Positions 21,981 to 32,462 of a stretch of 64,000 nucleotides of DNA are shown piece by piece. The DNA is taken from assembly GCA_035578905.1 (NCBI GenBank), contig JAQJVL010000084.1, positions 2,449,015-2,513,014 on the forward strand, in the 5' to 3' direction. A model generated the notes under the pieces. It saw nothing but the letters and a program-made list of their open reading frames with translations, was not told the DNA's origin and did no database searches. A program made the translations under genes and the position numbers. The number at the start of each line of letters is the position of its first letter. Position 1 is the stretch's first letter. Origin of the DNA: Stictocephala bisonia. Taxonomy: Eukaryota; Arthropoda; Insecta; Hemiptera; Membracidae.

Positions 21981-21997
21981 TGGCGACCGTGACAGGA
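21981..21997 (+). promoter_or_regulatory. Primer-binding site (tRNA-Arg UCG type)
   Basis: TGGCGACCGTGACAGGA lies 4 bases after the 5' LTR. It is complementary to the 3' end of insect tRNA-Arg(UCG) including CCA, as I recall that tRNA, and primes minus-strand DNA synthesis. Confidence 0.8.
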
Positions 21998-22042
21998 TTG
22001 GAAATTTTTAAATACTAAACCAGATAGAATTAGGTCAAGAAC

Positions 22043-25000
22043 ATGGATATACTGAAGCGGCAAAGGACTTTATTGCGCAGTGTTTTTACAAGAAATATAA
22101 ACAGTATAAAAGAACTGTTTGAAAATGATCCTCTTGATTTGGCTGAAATAGAAGTATCCTTCAACATTCTACAACAAAAAGCTGATGAACTACAAGCTAT
22201 TGATAAAGAAATAAGGGACTTGCTGTTGAATGATGAAAATACAACTGAAAATGATTTTCTAGCTGAAACAACAAACACAGATAAGTATGTAGGTAATTAT
22301 GAGTCCATTCGGCTAAAAGTTCAAAAAATTTTAAAACAAGAGGAGGCATTAAGTCAAGTAAGCTCTAACAACTTAGGACTAGGTTCTGACGCCAACTATA
22401 ATTCAATATTAAATAAAAGAACCTATAGACTTCCAAAAATTGAAATCAAGAAATTTGACGGGGATCTTATCAATTGGCTACCTTTTTGGAGCCAGTTTGA
22501 GAAAATAGATATAGACCCTAGCATTACACCAGCAGATAAATTTCAGTACCTCTTGCAGTGTATAGTACCTGGTACTAGGGCCTATGAAGTTGTTCAAAGC
22601 TTCCCACCAATTGGACCAAACTATTCTAAAGTAACTGAAAGTTTGAAAACCCGATTTGGTAAAGATGATTTATTAGTAGAGGTATATGTTAGAGAGCTGC
22701 TTAAGATAGTCCTAACAAATTCACTAGAAAGTAAGAACCAGATGTCTCTCCAAGCTTTGTATGATAAACTTGAGTCTCATTTAAGAAATTTAGAAACTCT
22801 AGGTGTGACAACTGACAAATGCGCGTCTCTTCTATACCCAATGGTAGAGTCTTGCATGCCGGAAGACCTCTTACGAGCTTGGCAACGAAGTTCCCATCGT
22901 ACAGGGAAAAGTCCTCAGGATCACTTGAACAATTTAATGAAATTTATGCTTTCAGAAGTAGAGAGTGAACAAAGAATTGGATTGGCAATGTCTGGTTTTG
23001 GAATAGGTCTAAACTCGAATCACAAGGAAAGTAAGCAGACTAAAAAGTCTTTTTCACAGACACAAGATATGAAGCCTTCTACTTCTACTACTGCTAGCTT
23101 GGTGTCTTTCGGTAAGTACGACAAATCCTTGATTTGCATATTTTGTGAAAAATCACATAAAAGTTCAGATTGTTTCTCAGCTCAGAAAATGGCTCTAGAT
23201 GAAAAAACTCAAATCATAAAAGAAAAGAGGTGTTGTTTTTGTTGCTTAAAACCAGGCCACAGCATTAAACAATGCAAATCTAGTTTGAAATGTCCTCTGT
23301 GTAAAAAACGACACTTTGTCGTCATGTGTCCTAATTTTCATGTAAATAGTAATGTTTCTAGGCCTACTAATATGTTGAAACCTGAGGCTAAAGTAACTTG
23401 TGCTCAGTTACAAGATAATGTGTTATCTAGTAGACCTAACCATTCTAACAATGTATCTCATCCCAGAGTCTTTATGCAGACCTTAATAGCTAACCTGAGA
23501 AATCCTAATACCAACACCACCATACCTGTGCGCTTGTTGTTTGATATAGGCTCTGAGCGTTCGTATATAGCTCAGACTGTAGCTTGTGAGATTGAATACA
23601 AATCTTTGGGCCAAGAAAGAATAGTACATTCTTTGTTTGGTAATGTGAAAACTGCAGAAAACATCCATAACAAATATAGAGTTCATCTTTCAAACAAAGA
23701 TGATTCGTACAGGTGTAACTTTGAAGTATTGAGTCAGCCTAAGATTTGTGGGAATATCAATCATGTAACCAACGGGCCTTGGTTAAAAGAGTTGGTTAGT
23801 AAAGGCATCCATTTGACCGATGTTGAAGAGTCAAATTTACCAATTAGTATTTTAATAGGAGCTGATGTGGCAGGTAAACTGTATACAGGAGATCGTCTCC
23901 AACTGGATTCTGGACTAGTGGCCATGAATACACTCCTAGGATGGACATTGATGGGTAAAGTACCAGGAGGCCCAACAGACTTAAGCGATTGTTTGTCTTC
24001 TCTTGTAACCAGTATGTTTATTCAAGATGCAAACATTGCAGATTTATGGAATCTAGACTTGATCGGGATAAAAGAACCTCCTGAGCACCAATCGGTGAAG
24101 GGAATTCAGATGGACGTCCAGGATCATTTTCTGCAAACAACAATTATTAATAAAGAGGGACGTTATGAAGTCAAACTTCCATTCATTGACAACCATCCTC
24201 CTCTACCAACAAACAAAGTATTGGCTGAGAAAAGACTTCAATCAGTAAGTAAAAGGCTTAAAAACAATGACTTGTTTTCAGAATATGACTCTGTGTTCAA
24301 GGTCTGGAAAGAACAAGGCATAATCGAAATCGTACCGAGTGCTGAGTTGGATAAAGACTGTCATTACTTACCACATAGACCTGTTGTGAAAGAGAGCAGC
24401 CAGACGACGAGAATTCGACCAGTATTCGATGCATCTGCTAGAGACAGAAACCAGCCTTCACTAAATGATTGCTTGGAGTGTGGACCTAACCTAATAGAAC
24501 TGATTCCGACAGTTATGCTTCGTTTCAGAGAAGGACGATTTGGAGTAGTTGCAGACATCGCTAAAGCATTCTTACAGATAGCAGTAAACGGAGAGGATAT
24601 CGACAAACTTCGTTTTTTATGGTACAACAGTAATGATGAGATAATTGTATATAGACATAAACGGGTAGTATTTGGTGTGAAATGCAGTCCGTTCTTATTG
24701 GGAGCAGTAATTGATCTTCATCTTCAGAAAGCAACCACAAAACTTAGTGGAGATATAAATTTAGTTCAGAAATTGCAGAAGAGTTTTTATGTTGACAACG
24801 TCTCAACTAGTGTAAATACTGTTCCAGAGGTTGAAAAATTTATAGCTGTTGCTACTAGAGTGATGGCAGAGGGAAAATTTGATCTTCGTGGATGGATTGC
24901 AACTGGTCAATCTTCGAATGGAAGTGAACCTTCAATAGTCAATGTATTAGGTGTAAAATGGGACTATCAAAATGATCAATTGTTTGTAGAATTAGACTGT

Positions 25001-27373
25001 ATTAAAGATTTTGACCGCAATCACATTACCAAGAGAGAAATATTGTCAGTATCTCATAGAATATTTTACCCCTTAGGCTTCATTTCTCCTGTTATGTTAT
25101 ACCCGAAATTGCTACTACAGAAGATGTGGGATAAGAAAATAGATTGGGATACTGATGTTGAACCTAAAACTGCTGAGAGATTTTTGCAATGGTTTGATGA
25201 ATTACTCAGTCTTCAAGACGTAAAAATACCTAGATGGTTAGGAAAAGAAGATACTTCAGTAGGTTGTACTATCCATACGTTCTGCGATGCTAGTAAAGAT
25301 GCATATGCAGCAGTGATATTCTTGAGAGTTGAAACCGAAAACAAAGTGACAGTTCAACTATTAGCATCAAAGTCTAGGGTGGCACCTTTGAAAAGTCTTA
25401 GCATTCCTAGACTAGAATTGTTAGCCGCAACGGTGGGAGTACGTTTGACTGAGACAATTGTAAAATCTTTGAACTGGCAGAACATTCCTATCTTTTATTG
25501 GACAGATTCGACAACTGTATTAGGGTGGATAAGACAAGAATGTAATTGGAAAGTCTTTGTATGGAATCGAGTGTCAGAAATTAAGAAGTTGAGTAAAGTT
25601 GAGAATTGGAAATACATTAAAGGAGAATTCAACCCAGCTGACCTCCCGTCGAGAGGCTGTGACGCTCAGTATTTTTTAAAATCAAAATGGTGGGAGGGAC
25701 CAGAATGGTTGAAGTTTGTACCAGAAGAATGGCCTACAAAAGGTGAAATAAATTTGAATTCAGAAGAAATTGAAAAAGAAAAGAGACTAACAGAAACAAA
25801 ATGCATGATTAACAACCAGACAAATGACAAATGGTACTCTGATTATTTCTCAAAATTCAAACAGAATGTGAGATTAATAGCCTGGATTTATAGATTTGCT
25901 CAAAACTGCAAAACAGAGAAAGACCTTCGGATGTCAGGAGAAATTACAGCAGATGAAACTATAAAAGCAGAAAGGACACTGCTCAATTTAATACAGCAGG
26001 AGTCTTTCAATGGAGTTAATGACAAGAACATTTCATGTTTGGATCCTTTTATCGATGAAAATGGCTTGATCAGACTAAAAACTAAACTCTGCAAGAAAGA
26101 AGATGCAGCTTTTGGAGTTAGGTTTCCAATATTATTACCAGCTCATCATCCAACCGTAAAAGCGTTGATTTTAGATTGTCATGTCAACAACTGTCATGCG
26201 GGTGTTCAAATTCTGTTAAACATTTTAAGAGATAAATACTGGATTTTGGGAGGAAGAAAAACTGTGAGAAATGCAATATCAAAATGTGTTAAATGCAAAC
26301 GACAAAAGAGTCAAAAAATGGAACCGATCACAGGTACCTTACCTATGGATCGTATGAAAGATTGTTCAGTATTCGAAGTAACTGGATCTGATTTTGCAGG
26401 ACCTCTTTACCTGAAGAAAAAGGAAAAAGCTTGGATATGCATCTTCACATGTGCTGTGTATAGGGCTGTCCATTTTGAATTGGTAACTTCTCTATCCTCG
26501 GAATCATTTCTGCAAGCCTTGAGAAGATTCATTGCTCGTCGAGGAACACCAGCCACAATTTATTCTGACAACGGAACTAATTATGTTGGCGCAAGAAATT
26601 TGCTAGAAGAAATAAATTGGGACGATATCAAGAAATTTAGTTCCGCCAACCACATTAAATGGAAAATGATTCCTTCAGCATCTCCTTGGTGGGGTGGCTG
26701 GTGGGAAAGGATAGTTCGGATTCTCAAAGAACTCTTAAGAAGAACACTAGGACGAGCCAGTCTTAGTTATCAAGAAATGATAACAATACTTTGCGATTGT
26801 GAAGCGGTGATAAATTCGAGACCACTCACATACATCTATGATGGACTGGAAGAGCTATTACCACTTACACCTAATCATTTTTTACAAGACTTCAGAGAAA
26901 TTGGTGTTCCTGATTTAGATCAATTGGATGAAACAAGTCTCAATAGAAGATTGAAATACCTACGTACATTGAAACAAGAGTTGAGAGAGCGATTCAAGCA
27001 AGAATATTTGGGACAACTTACTCAACGAATAAACTTAAAGAAGAGAGATAGTGTATTGCAAGTTGGTGATGTTGTTCTGATTGAATGCAATAATCTCAAG
27101 CGAGTGGATTGGCCTCTAGCTGTTGTTGTGGAAGTGATGCCTGATAAGGAAGGAGTTATACGAGTAGCTAAAGTGAAAACTTCACAAGGAACTCTTACAA
27201 GACCTGTTCAAAAACTTTATCATTTGGAAATATCAAGCAAAGAGTCTGAAGTAATGAAAAGGAAAGCAAACTCATTAGAAGAAGAAGCAAAAATAAATTA
27301 CGAGGTAAACAAAAATATTATTAAAACTCGATCAGGAAGAATTATAAACAAACCCCACAAGTACGACATATGA
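22043..27373 (+). CDS. BEL/Pao gag-pol polyprotein
   Basis: One 1,776-residue frame from ATG, 46 bp after the PBS. Order: N-terminal coiled region; DUF1759-like gag (about residues 130-230, 'KIEIKKFDGDLINWLPFW'); three zinc-knuckle-like Cys/His clusters (~365-430); retropepsin region with 'LLFDIGSERSYI' (D501-I-G); RT with 'VVADIAKAFLQIA' (D838) and 'SFYVDNVSTSV' (916-919); RNase H with 'FCDASKDAYAA' (D1082) and 'WTDSTTVLGW'; integrase with an HHCC zinc domain, D1450, D1509 and E1555; C-terminal DUF5641-like domain. This is the complete domain set of the family. Two oddities: DIG instead of DTG/DSG in the protease, and YVDN instead of YVDD in the RT. The latter is, to my knowledge, found in part of the BEL group. 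Confidence 0.95.
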   Translation: MDILKRQRTLLRSVFTRNINSIKELFENDPLDLAEIEVSFNILQQKADELQAIDKEIRDLLLNDENTTENDFLAETTNTDKYVGNYESIRLKVQKILKQEEALSQVSSNNLGLGSDANYNSILNKRTYRLPKIEIKKFDGDLINWLPFWSQFEKIDIDPSITPADKFQYLLQCIVPGTRAYEVVQSFPPIGPNYSKVTESLKTRFGKDDLLVEVYVRELLKIVLTNSLESKNQMSLQALYDKLESHLRNLETLGVTTDKCASLLYPMVESCMPEDLLRAWQRSSHRTGKSPQDHLNNLMKFMLSEVESEQRIGLAMSGFGIGLNSNHKESKQTKKSFSQTQDMKPSTSTTASLVSFGKYDKSLICIFCEKSHKSSDCFSAQKMALDEKTQIIKEKRCCFCCLKPGHSIKQCKSSLKCPLCKKRHFVVMCPNFHVNSNVSRPTNMLKPEAKVTCAQLQDNVLSSRPNHSNNVSHPRVFMQTLIANLRNPNTNTTIPVRLLFDIGSERSYIAQTVACEIEYKSLGQERIVHSLFGNVKTAENIHNKYRVHLSNKDDSYRCNFEVLSQPKICGNINHVTNGPWLKELVSKGIHLTDVEESNLPISILIGADVAGKLYTGDRLQLDSGLVAMNTLLGWTLMGKVPGGPTDLSDCLSSLVTSMFIQDANIADLWNLDLIGIKEPPEHQSVKGIQMDVQDHFLQTTIINKEGRYEVKLPFIDNHPPLPTNKVLAEKRLQSVSKRLKNNDLFSEYDSVFKVWKEQGIIEIVPSAELDKDCHYLPHRPVVKESSQTTRIRPVFDASARDRNQPSLNDCLECGPNLIELIPTVMLRFREGRFGVVADIAKAFLQIAVNGEDIDKLRFLWYNSNDEIIVYRHKRVVFGVKCSPFLLGAVIDLHLQKATTKLSGDINLVQKLQKSFYVDNVSTSVNTVPEVEKFIAVATRVMAEGKFDLRGWIATGQSSNGSEPSIVNVLGVKWDYQNDQLFVELDCIKDFDRNHITKREILSVSHRIFYPLGFISPVMLYPKLLLQKMWDKKIDWDTDVEPKTAERFLQWFDELLSLQDVKIPRWLGKEDTSVGCTIHTFCDASKDAYAAVIFLRVETENKVTVQLLASKSRVAPLKSLSIPRLELLAATVGVRLTETIVKSLNWQNIPIFYWTDSTTVLGWIRQECNWKVFVWNRVSEIKKLSKVENWKYIKGEFNPADLPSRGCDAQYFLKSKWWEGPEWLKFVPEEWPTKGEINLNSEEIEKEKRLTETKCMINNQTNDKWYSDYFSKFKQNVRLIAWIYRFAQNCKTEKDLRMSGEITADETIKAERTLLNLIQQESFNGVNDKNISCLDPFIDENGLIRLKTKLCKKEDAAFGVRFPILLPAHHPTVKALILDCHVNNCHAGVQILLNILRDKYWILGGRKTVRNAISKCVKCKRQKSQKMEPITGTLPMDRMKDCSVFEVTGSDFAGPLYLKKKEKAWICIFTCAVYRAVHFELVTSLSSESFLQALRRFIARRGTPATIYSDNGTNYVGARNLLEEINWDDIKKFSSANHIKWKMIPSASPWWGGWWERIVRILKELLRRTLGRASLSYQEMITILCDCEAVINSRPLTYIYDGLEELLPLTPNHFLQDFREIGVPDLDQLDETSLNRRLKYLRTLKQELRERFKQEYLGQLTQRINLKKRDSVLQVGDVVLIECNNLKRVDWPLAVVVEVMPDKEGVIRVAKVKTSQGTLTRPVQKLYHLEISSKESEVMKRKANSLEEEAKINYEVNKNIIKTRSGRIINKPHKYDI

Positions 27374-27409
27374 GGGAATACAAGTTGAGTAATTAATTGT
27401 AAATTACTC

Positions 27410-27421
27410 AAGGTGGGAGAA
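27410..27421 (+). promoter_or_regulatory. Polypurine tract of BEL element
   Basis: aaggtgggagaa directly abuts the 3' LTR; the primer for plus-strand DNA synthesis is expected here. Confidence 0.8.
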
Positions 27422-27730
27422 TGAAATGGACTATAATTTTCATGTATTAAAACAGCTGTTTAGTAAATTATTTACTAAAATTTAATATTTGCTCTATGCC
27501 TTTTATGTTATGTTATTATTTAATTTGTTGATTTAAAAAGAATATTATCGACAGATGTTAAATATTAGACAGTTTTATTGTTGAAGGAAAAGAATTGTAT
27601 ATTTTATTTTGTGTTCCAGAGTAAAAGTTTATCAGTACCTAAAACGTTTAGTTTTATTATTATTTCCACTGAATAATCAATCTCTAGTAAAAATTCTATT
27701 ATGAGTAGAAAAGTGTAATTGTACTTTACA
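27422..27730 (+). repeat. BEL 3' LTR (309 bp)
   Basis: Identical to the 5' LTR except A for G at 27,462. The target duplication atata follows at once. Confidence 0.95.
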
Positions 27731-27735
27731 ATATA

Positions 27736-28758
27736 CGAGCAATTAGCTTTAAATAATTAACATTTTTTAGGTTTCTATGTCTTTTTAAAAACTGGATAAG
27801 GATTTATGAATGATAACTTAGACAGTAATAAGGTAAGAGTAACAAAACAAACATTTTTACTAAGGCAAAATCAACAACAAAGAAATGTTTGTTTCTTTTA
27901 TGTTTAAATATTTCCCTTTGAAAGTTAGTATGTCTATTTTATAATTAATCTATTAATGTATGGGTTTGAAAATTATGCATAAACAATGAAAATAAATTAT
28001 TTTCTGTATTCTTTTTTACAAGTCTATTCATAATGGGCATAATCAAAGTGACGATGACATTACATCATTTGAAGATCTAGCTCCAAAGCATGGCAGCATT
28101 ATTGTAAAGTTACCAACAATTAAGTTTATGTAGACATCAAATTGTACGGTGGGCTGCATTCCGTCACGACGTACTTATGACGGTGAAAGTTATGTGTTAT
28201 TATGGATTATAAATAAATAAATACTTTATAAAATAACAGGTATTACACAAATATAAATGGTACCACAGCATAAATTACTCAGTAATAAACGTAGTATATA
28301 AATAAAGCTACGTGGACCAAGGATTTTACAGGTTTTAGTTGTGGTTAGTATATATATTTATGTATATATATTAATGTAGAATATTACATATATTTTGTTA
28401 ACTATAAATATAAAAGCCAAATACCATTGGCTCGCTGTCACAATATCTCAAAAAGTACAAGGCTTTAGACTATGAAATCTTTATTGAGTCTAGGTGTTTA
28501 GACTATACGAAAGGATATATATCTACAAGAGCTTAAGTAAGGTAGGTAGTAAATATCTCAACACTGGCCTATCAGAGCGTTTGTTACCAGTCACAATATT
28601 AATTAAGATGGTAATAGATATATGGGAAAGTTCTGTAGTGTCAAGAATAGACGATGTAGTAAGGGTGTAATAAACATTATCTAAAACTGTTAAAACGTAA
28701 AAAGTTCCTGAAAAAATCCAGTTTCCTATCACCCATACAATAATAGACCCATTGATTA
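27736..28758. other. AT-rich non-coding stretch
   Basis: No gene seen. Short TA-rich runs lie near 28,350-28,390. Confidence 0.5.
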
Positions 28759-28797
28759 TCACCATTGTACGCGTATGAGTGGGTGGGTGGGGAGGCC
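28759..28797 (+). repeat. Single G-rich unit related to the 36-bp minisatellite at 58 kb
   Basis: 'accattgtacgcgtatgagt' followed by gggtgggtgggga and ggcc parallels the unit repeated six times at 58,028-58,268 (accactgtacgtgtatgggt…). It directly precedes the 23-bp repeat array. Confidence 0.55.
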
Positions 28798-28804
28798 ATA
28801 GCTA

Positions 28805-29555
28805 TTGTGCTACACGTAATCAGCGTACGTAGCATCCGTGATAAACTTGGGTAGCCACCCGTGATCAACTTAGGTAGCGCCCGTGATAAACTAGGGTAGT
28901 TATTTGTAATCAACTTAGGTAGCATACGTGATCAACTTGAGTAGCCACCTGTAATCATCTTATGTACGTGATCAACTTGGGTAGCTATCCGTAATCAACT
29001 TAGGTAGCGCCCATGATCAACTTGGGTTGCTATCCGTCATCAACTTAGGTAGCACCCGTGATTAACTTGGGAATCCACCCGTGATCAACATAGGCAGCAC
29101 CCGTGATCAACTTGAGTTGCTATCCGTAATCATCTTGGGTAGCCACCCGTTATAAACTCAGGTAGAGCCCGTAATCAAGTTAGGTAGCGTCCGTGATCAA
29201 CTTGGGAAGTCATCCGTGATCAAGTTAGGTAGCACCCGTAATCAACTTAGTTAGCGCCCGTGATCAACTTGGGAAGCCATCCGTGATCAACTTGGGTAGC
29301 ACCCGTGATCAACTTGGGAAGCCAGCCGTGATCAATTTAGGTAGCGCCCGTAATCAACTTGGGAAGCCATCCGTGATCAAGTTAGGTAACACCCGTAATC
29401 AACTTAGGTAGTGCCCGTGATCAACTTGGGAATCCATCCGTGATCAAGTTAGGTAGTTCCTTTGATCAACTTGGGTAGCACCCGTGATTAACTTGGGAAG
29501 CCACCCGTGATCAGCTTCGGTAGTACCCGTGATCATCTTCGGTAGCACCCGTTCC
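28805..29555 (+). repeat. ~23-bp minisatellite with TGATCA core
   Basis: About 32 degenerate units of 22-24 bp of the form 'cccgtgatcaacttgggtag', with alternating variants (acttaggtagc and acttgggaagcc) suggesting an irregular ~46-bp higher-order unit. Most units hold the palindrome TGATCA. Confidence 0.9.
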
Positions 29556-31690
29556 GCTTTCAAAATCAGTGTAGGTTTTGAGACGCAGTCCCCAAATACC
29601 TCAGATATTTTATAGTTAAAGCCAATATATTTGTTACTGAAGTCCCGTTTATAATTGTAATGCCGAGCTGCTTACATTGTAAAGTGTTTCCTACTATGAT
29701 GCTAGATTTTCATTTTGTTTGTATACTGTTTTCAAGAAAGTGTACTAAAGCCTTTCGTAGATCACTAAACATGTGAAACATCAATTTTAATAAGAATGTT
29801 TGGTTATATATAGGTAATCATTAATCTGTTAAACTATAATTGTAAACAATATGCTTTAACATGTCACTCCTACTACTTCTGAAGTATACGATTACTAATT
29901 CACTGTGAAAATATTTAGAACGGTTGTTAATTTTTTGGACCACATACAAAAAAAACTATGTTAAAGAACAAGATTATAAATGTGGCCAACGAAATTTATA
30001 ATAATATAAAAGAACACAATATCAAAATAGTAAATATCAATAGTGTAATTTTTATTGATACTAATGAGAAGATCTAAATTGTAAAAATGCAAAACCTCTA
30101 ATTTTTTACCTCTGCCGTCTTGTGTAGAAGTAGAACTAAATCAATGTAGTCCGGTTAGTTAACAAGCACAATGCAGTCGGTGCATTGACATCGAGGGGTG
30201 ACACTGTCAAGGACTCTTCACTCCGTAGTCAATGAATATTCATTTGGGGAAACTTGCATCGGAAAGTTGGGTTGGTGGATTGATGAAATTATGTACAAAA
30301 CACTACATTAGAAGTGTTTTTATGCGGTACTTTATTCGTATAGCATCATGTAGTAACATTTAAAAATATGTTTATCAATCACAGTGGATATGCAATCAAC
30401 CGTGAATTTTATTTATTAATATGGAGCAAAAACCCTCAAAATTGCAATGTAACAATGCCTAATTCATGAATGATTTGTATTTATATCAAGTTTTCCATAT
30501 TTCTTAAAATGAGTAACCGTTACTTTCTTCTCCTGAGGTTAAAGGAAATATAAGAGATATGTTTGTTCTAACAGATTGTATTTAAATGTAATTTTTTTTT
30601 TTATTATATAAAACAGCACTACGAAGAAATCCCCACTAAAATGGATACTAAATACAGTAATATGTAATTTACCTCTTGGCAAACATTACCCATTTAGTAT
30701 GACGAAGTATTAAAATATGGCCAAGACCTACTAGATTTCAGTTGCGACGAATTTAAAAAAAAGATATTACACAAATACCAAAATATATGCAAGGTAAGCA
30801 ATTTTCTATGTCTCGCTCTGAAAATATCATTCATACTTTTATCCATTTTAATTTTTTTGTGTTCTGAGGTTATGTTGACAAATTTTAGAAAAAAAAAATA
30901 GTATATCTTACTAAATGAAAAGCAAAGTTTATAAAAAATTACAGATGGGCTAGTATCACAAAATTATCAAGATATTTTATCTTTTTATAAACTGAGAAAA
31001 TTACTGAAGAATGTTCAGAAAGGGCAAATTAAAATAAGTACAATCAAAAAATGTTTATAATATATTACCATGGCAATTATAATCATTGAGTAGATAAGTT
31101 AGGTATAGTGTATTAGCAGTGAAACTCATGAAGTGTTATAACTTGCCAAAGTGAACTCACAATAATAATATTTGCTTATTTATACATATTTAATAGAAAT
31201 AGCACCCTTTAGCTTCTAAAAAAGACGTGTTTTAAAAGTAGCTATTTTAATTACTAATATGTAGTTTATCTTGCCTTTTATTTTAATTGTAATTTTACCT
31301 CAAAGTTATTTTTCAACAAACGAAATAATTAAGAGTTATTTTACTATGGCATTTTACAGTCAATGTCATCTTAGTACTTACAATTTCACCTTGTCAACGA
31401 TAATTATTAGGCCTACTTGTGTAAGGTTCTAAAAGCATATATGAATCAATACATGCATATATTAGCCATATTCTATTACACACTCAATAATGAAATGCTA
31501 ATTTAACGATCGAAAAAATTCATTTTATAACGCTAATAGAATGATGGTTTGTAAATATTGTATGATACTACATGTAATAAAATATACACTAAATTAAGAA
31601 TTTTTGCACTTGAATATGTTATTGAATCGTTATTTTTTTCATATTCAACTTATAATTAATTGTAACAATACAGTTCATATAGAGACATAT
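29556..31690. other. AT-rich non-coding stretch
   Basis: No supportable gene; a few homopolymer runs only. Confidence 0.5.
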
Positions 31691-31692
31691 AA

Positions 31693-32055
31693 GTGTCAAT
31701 TGAGGTAAGATGATGGTATATAATTATGCGGAATCATGAAGACAAGTGGTGTCAATTACTGAGGTAAAATGATGGTATATAAATATGCCGAGTCATGAAG
31801 ACAAGTGGTATCAATTATTGAGGTAAGATGATGGTGTATGAATATGCCGAGTTATGAAGACAAGGGATGTCAATTACTGAGGTAAGATGATGGTATATAA
31901 CTATGCTGAGTCATGAAGGCAAGTGGTGTCAATTACTGAGGTAAGATGATGGTGTATGAATATGCCGAGTCATGAAAACAAGTGATGTCAATTACTGAGG
32001 TAAGATGATGGTATATAACTATGCTGAGTCATGGTAACAAGTGGTGTCAATTTGT
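31693..32055 (+). repeat. 59-bp tandem repeat, ~6 copies
   Basis: 'gaggtaagatgatgg' recurs at 31,702, 31,761, 31,820, 31,879, 31,938 and 31,997, an exact 59-bp period. Units end 'catgaagacaagtggtgtc'. A single unit in reverse orientation occurs at about 32,393-32,462. Confidence 0.9.
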
Positions 32056-32392
32056 AAGTGTTATAAGAGACTTTCACTTGAGAGGAATGTGACAGTTCCC
32101 AATAGATTACAGGATGACAAAAGTGAGTGATGGTGATATTTAAGTGGTATACATCAACATAGATAATGATATTCCTCTTTTCGGCATTAAGGATATACTT
32201 CATTACAATATACTCTTTACTGTAGATTGTAAAACAATAAAACATATAAATACATTTGTTCCAATTACGGAGTATAACGAAGTTACATTACGTTTCAAAG
32301 CCTCTGACACTATTGATTTATTATTATTATTGTGATTTACTGATTTTGTTATTTTTAAAATATTTTCTTTAAAGATTACCTTATCTTTCATC

Positions 32393-32462
32393 TTACCTGA
32401 ACTACATTACTTGTCTTTATGACTCGTCATGTTTATATACCATTATCGTACCTCAATTGATC
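32393..32462 (-). repeat. Inverted single unit of the 59-bp repeat
   Basis: On the minus strand this reads 'tcaattgaggtacgataatg' and onward to 'cataaagacaagtaatg', matching the tandem unit about 340 bp upstream. The pair forms a spaced inverted repeat. Confidence 0.75.

Larger units (their letters stand above)
21668..27730 (+). mobile_element. BEL/Pao LTR retrotransposon, complete
   Basis: The 6,063-bp element has LTRs beginning TG and ending CA, a 5-bp target duplication (atata at 21,663-21,667 and 27,731-27,735), PBS, one long gag-pol frame and a polypurine tract. LTRs differ at a single position (G at 21,708, A at 27,462). With no stop or frameshift in 1,776 codons, this is a recent insertion and the youngest element recognisable here. 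There is no envelope-like frame after pol. Confidence 0.95.

Noticed and set aside
23483..26094. Minus-strand frames inside the BEL polyprotein gene
   Set aside because: Shadows of gag-pol without domains or start context.
28805..29555. CRISPR-like array of short repeats
   Set aside because: Units are contiguous with no unique spacers, and the context is a eukaryotic genome; this is a minisatellite.
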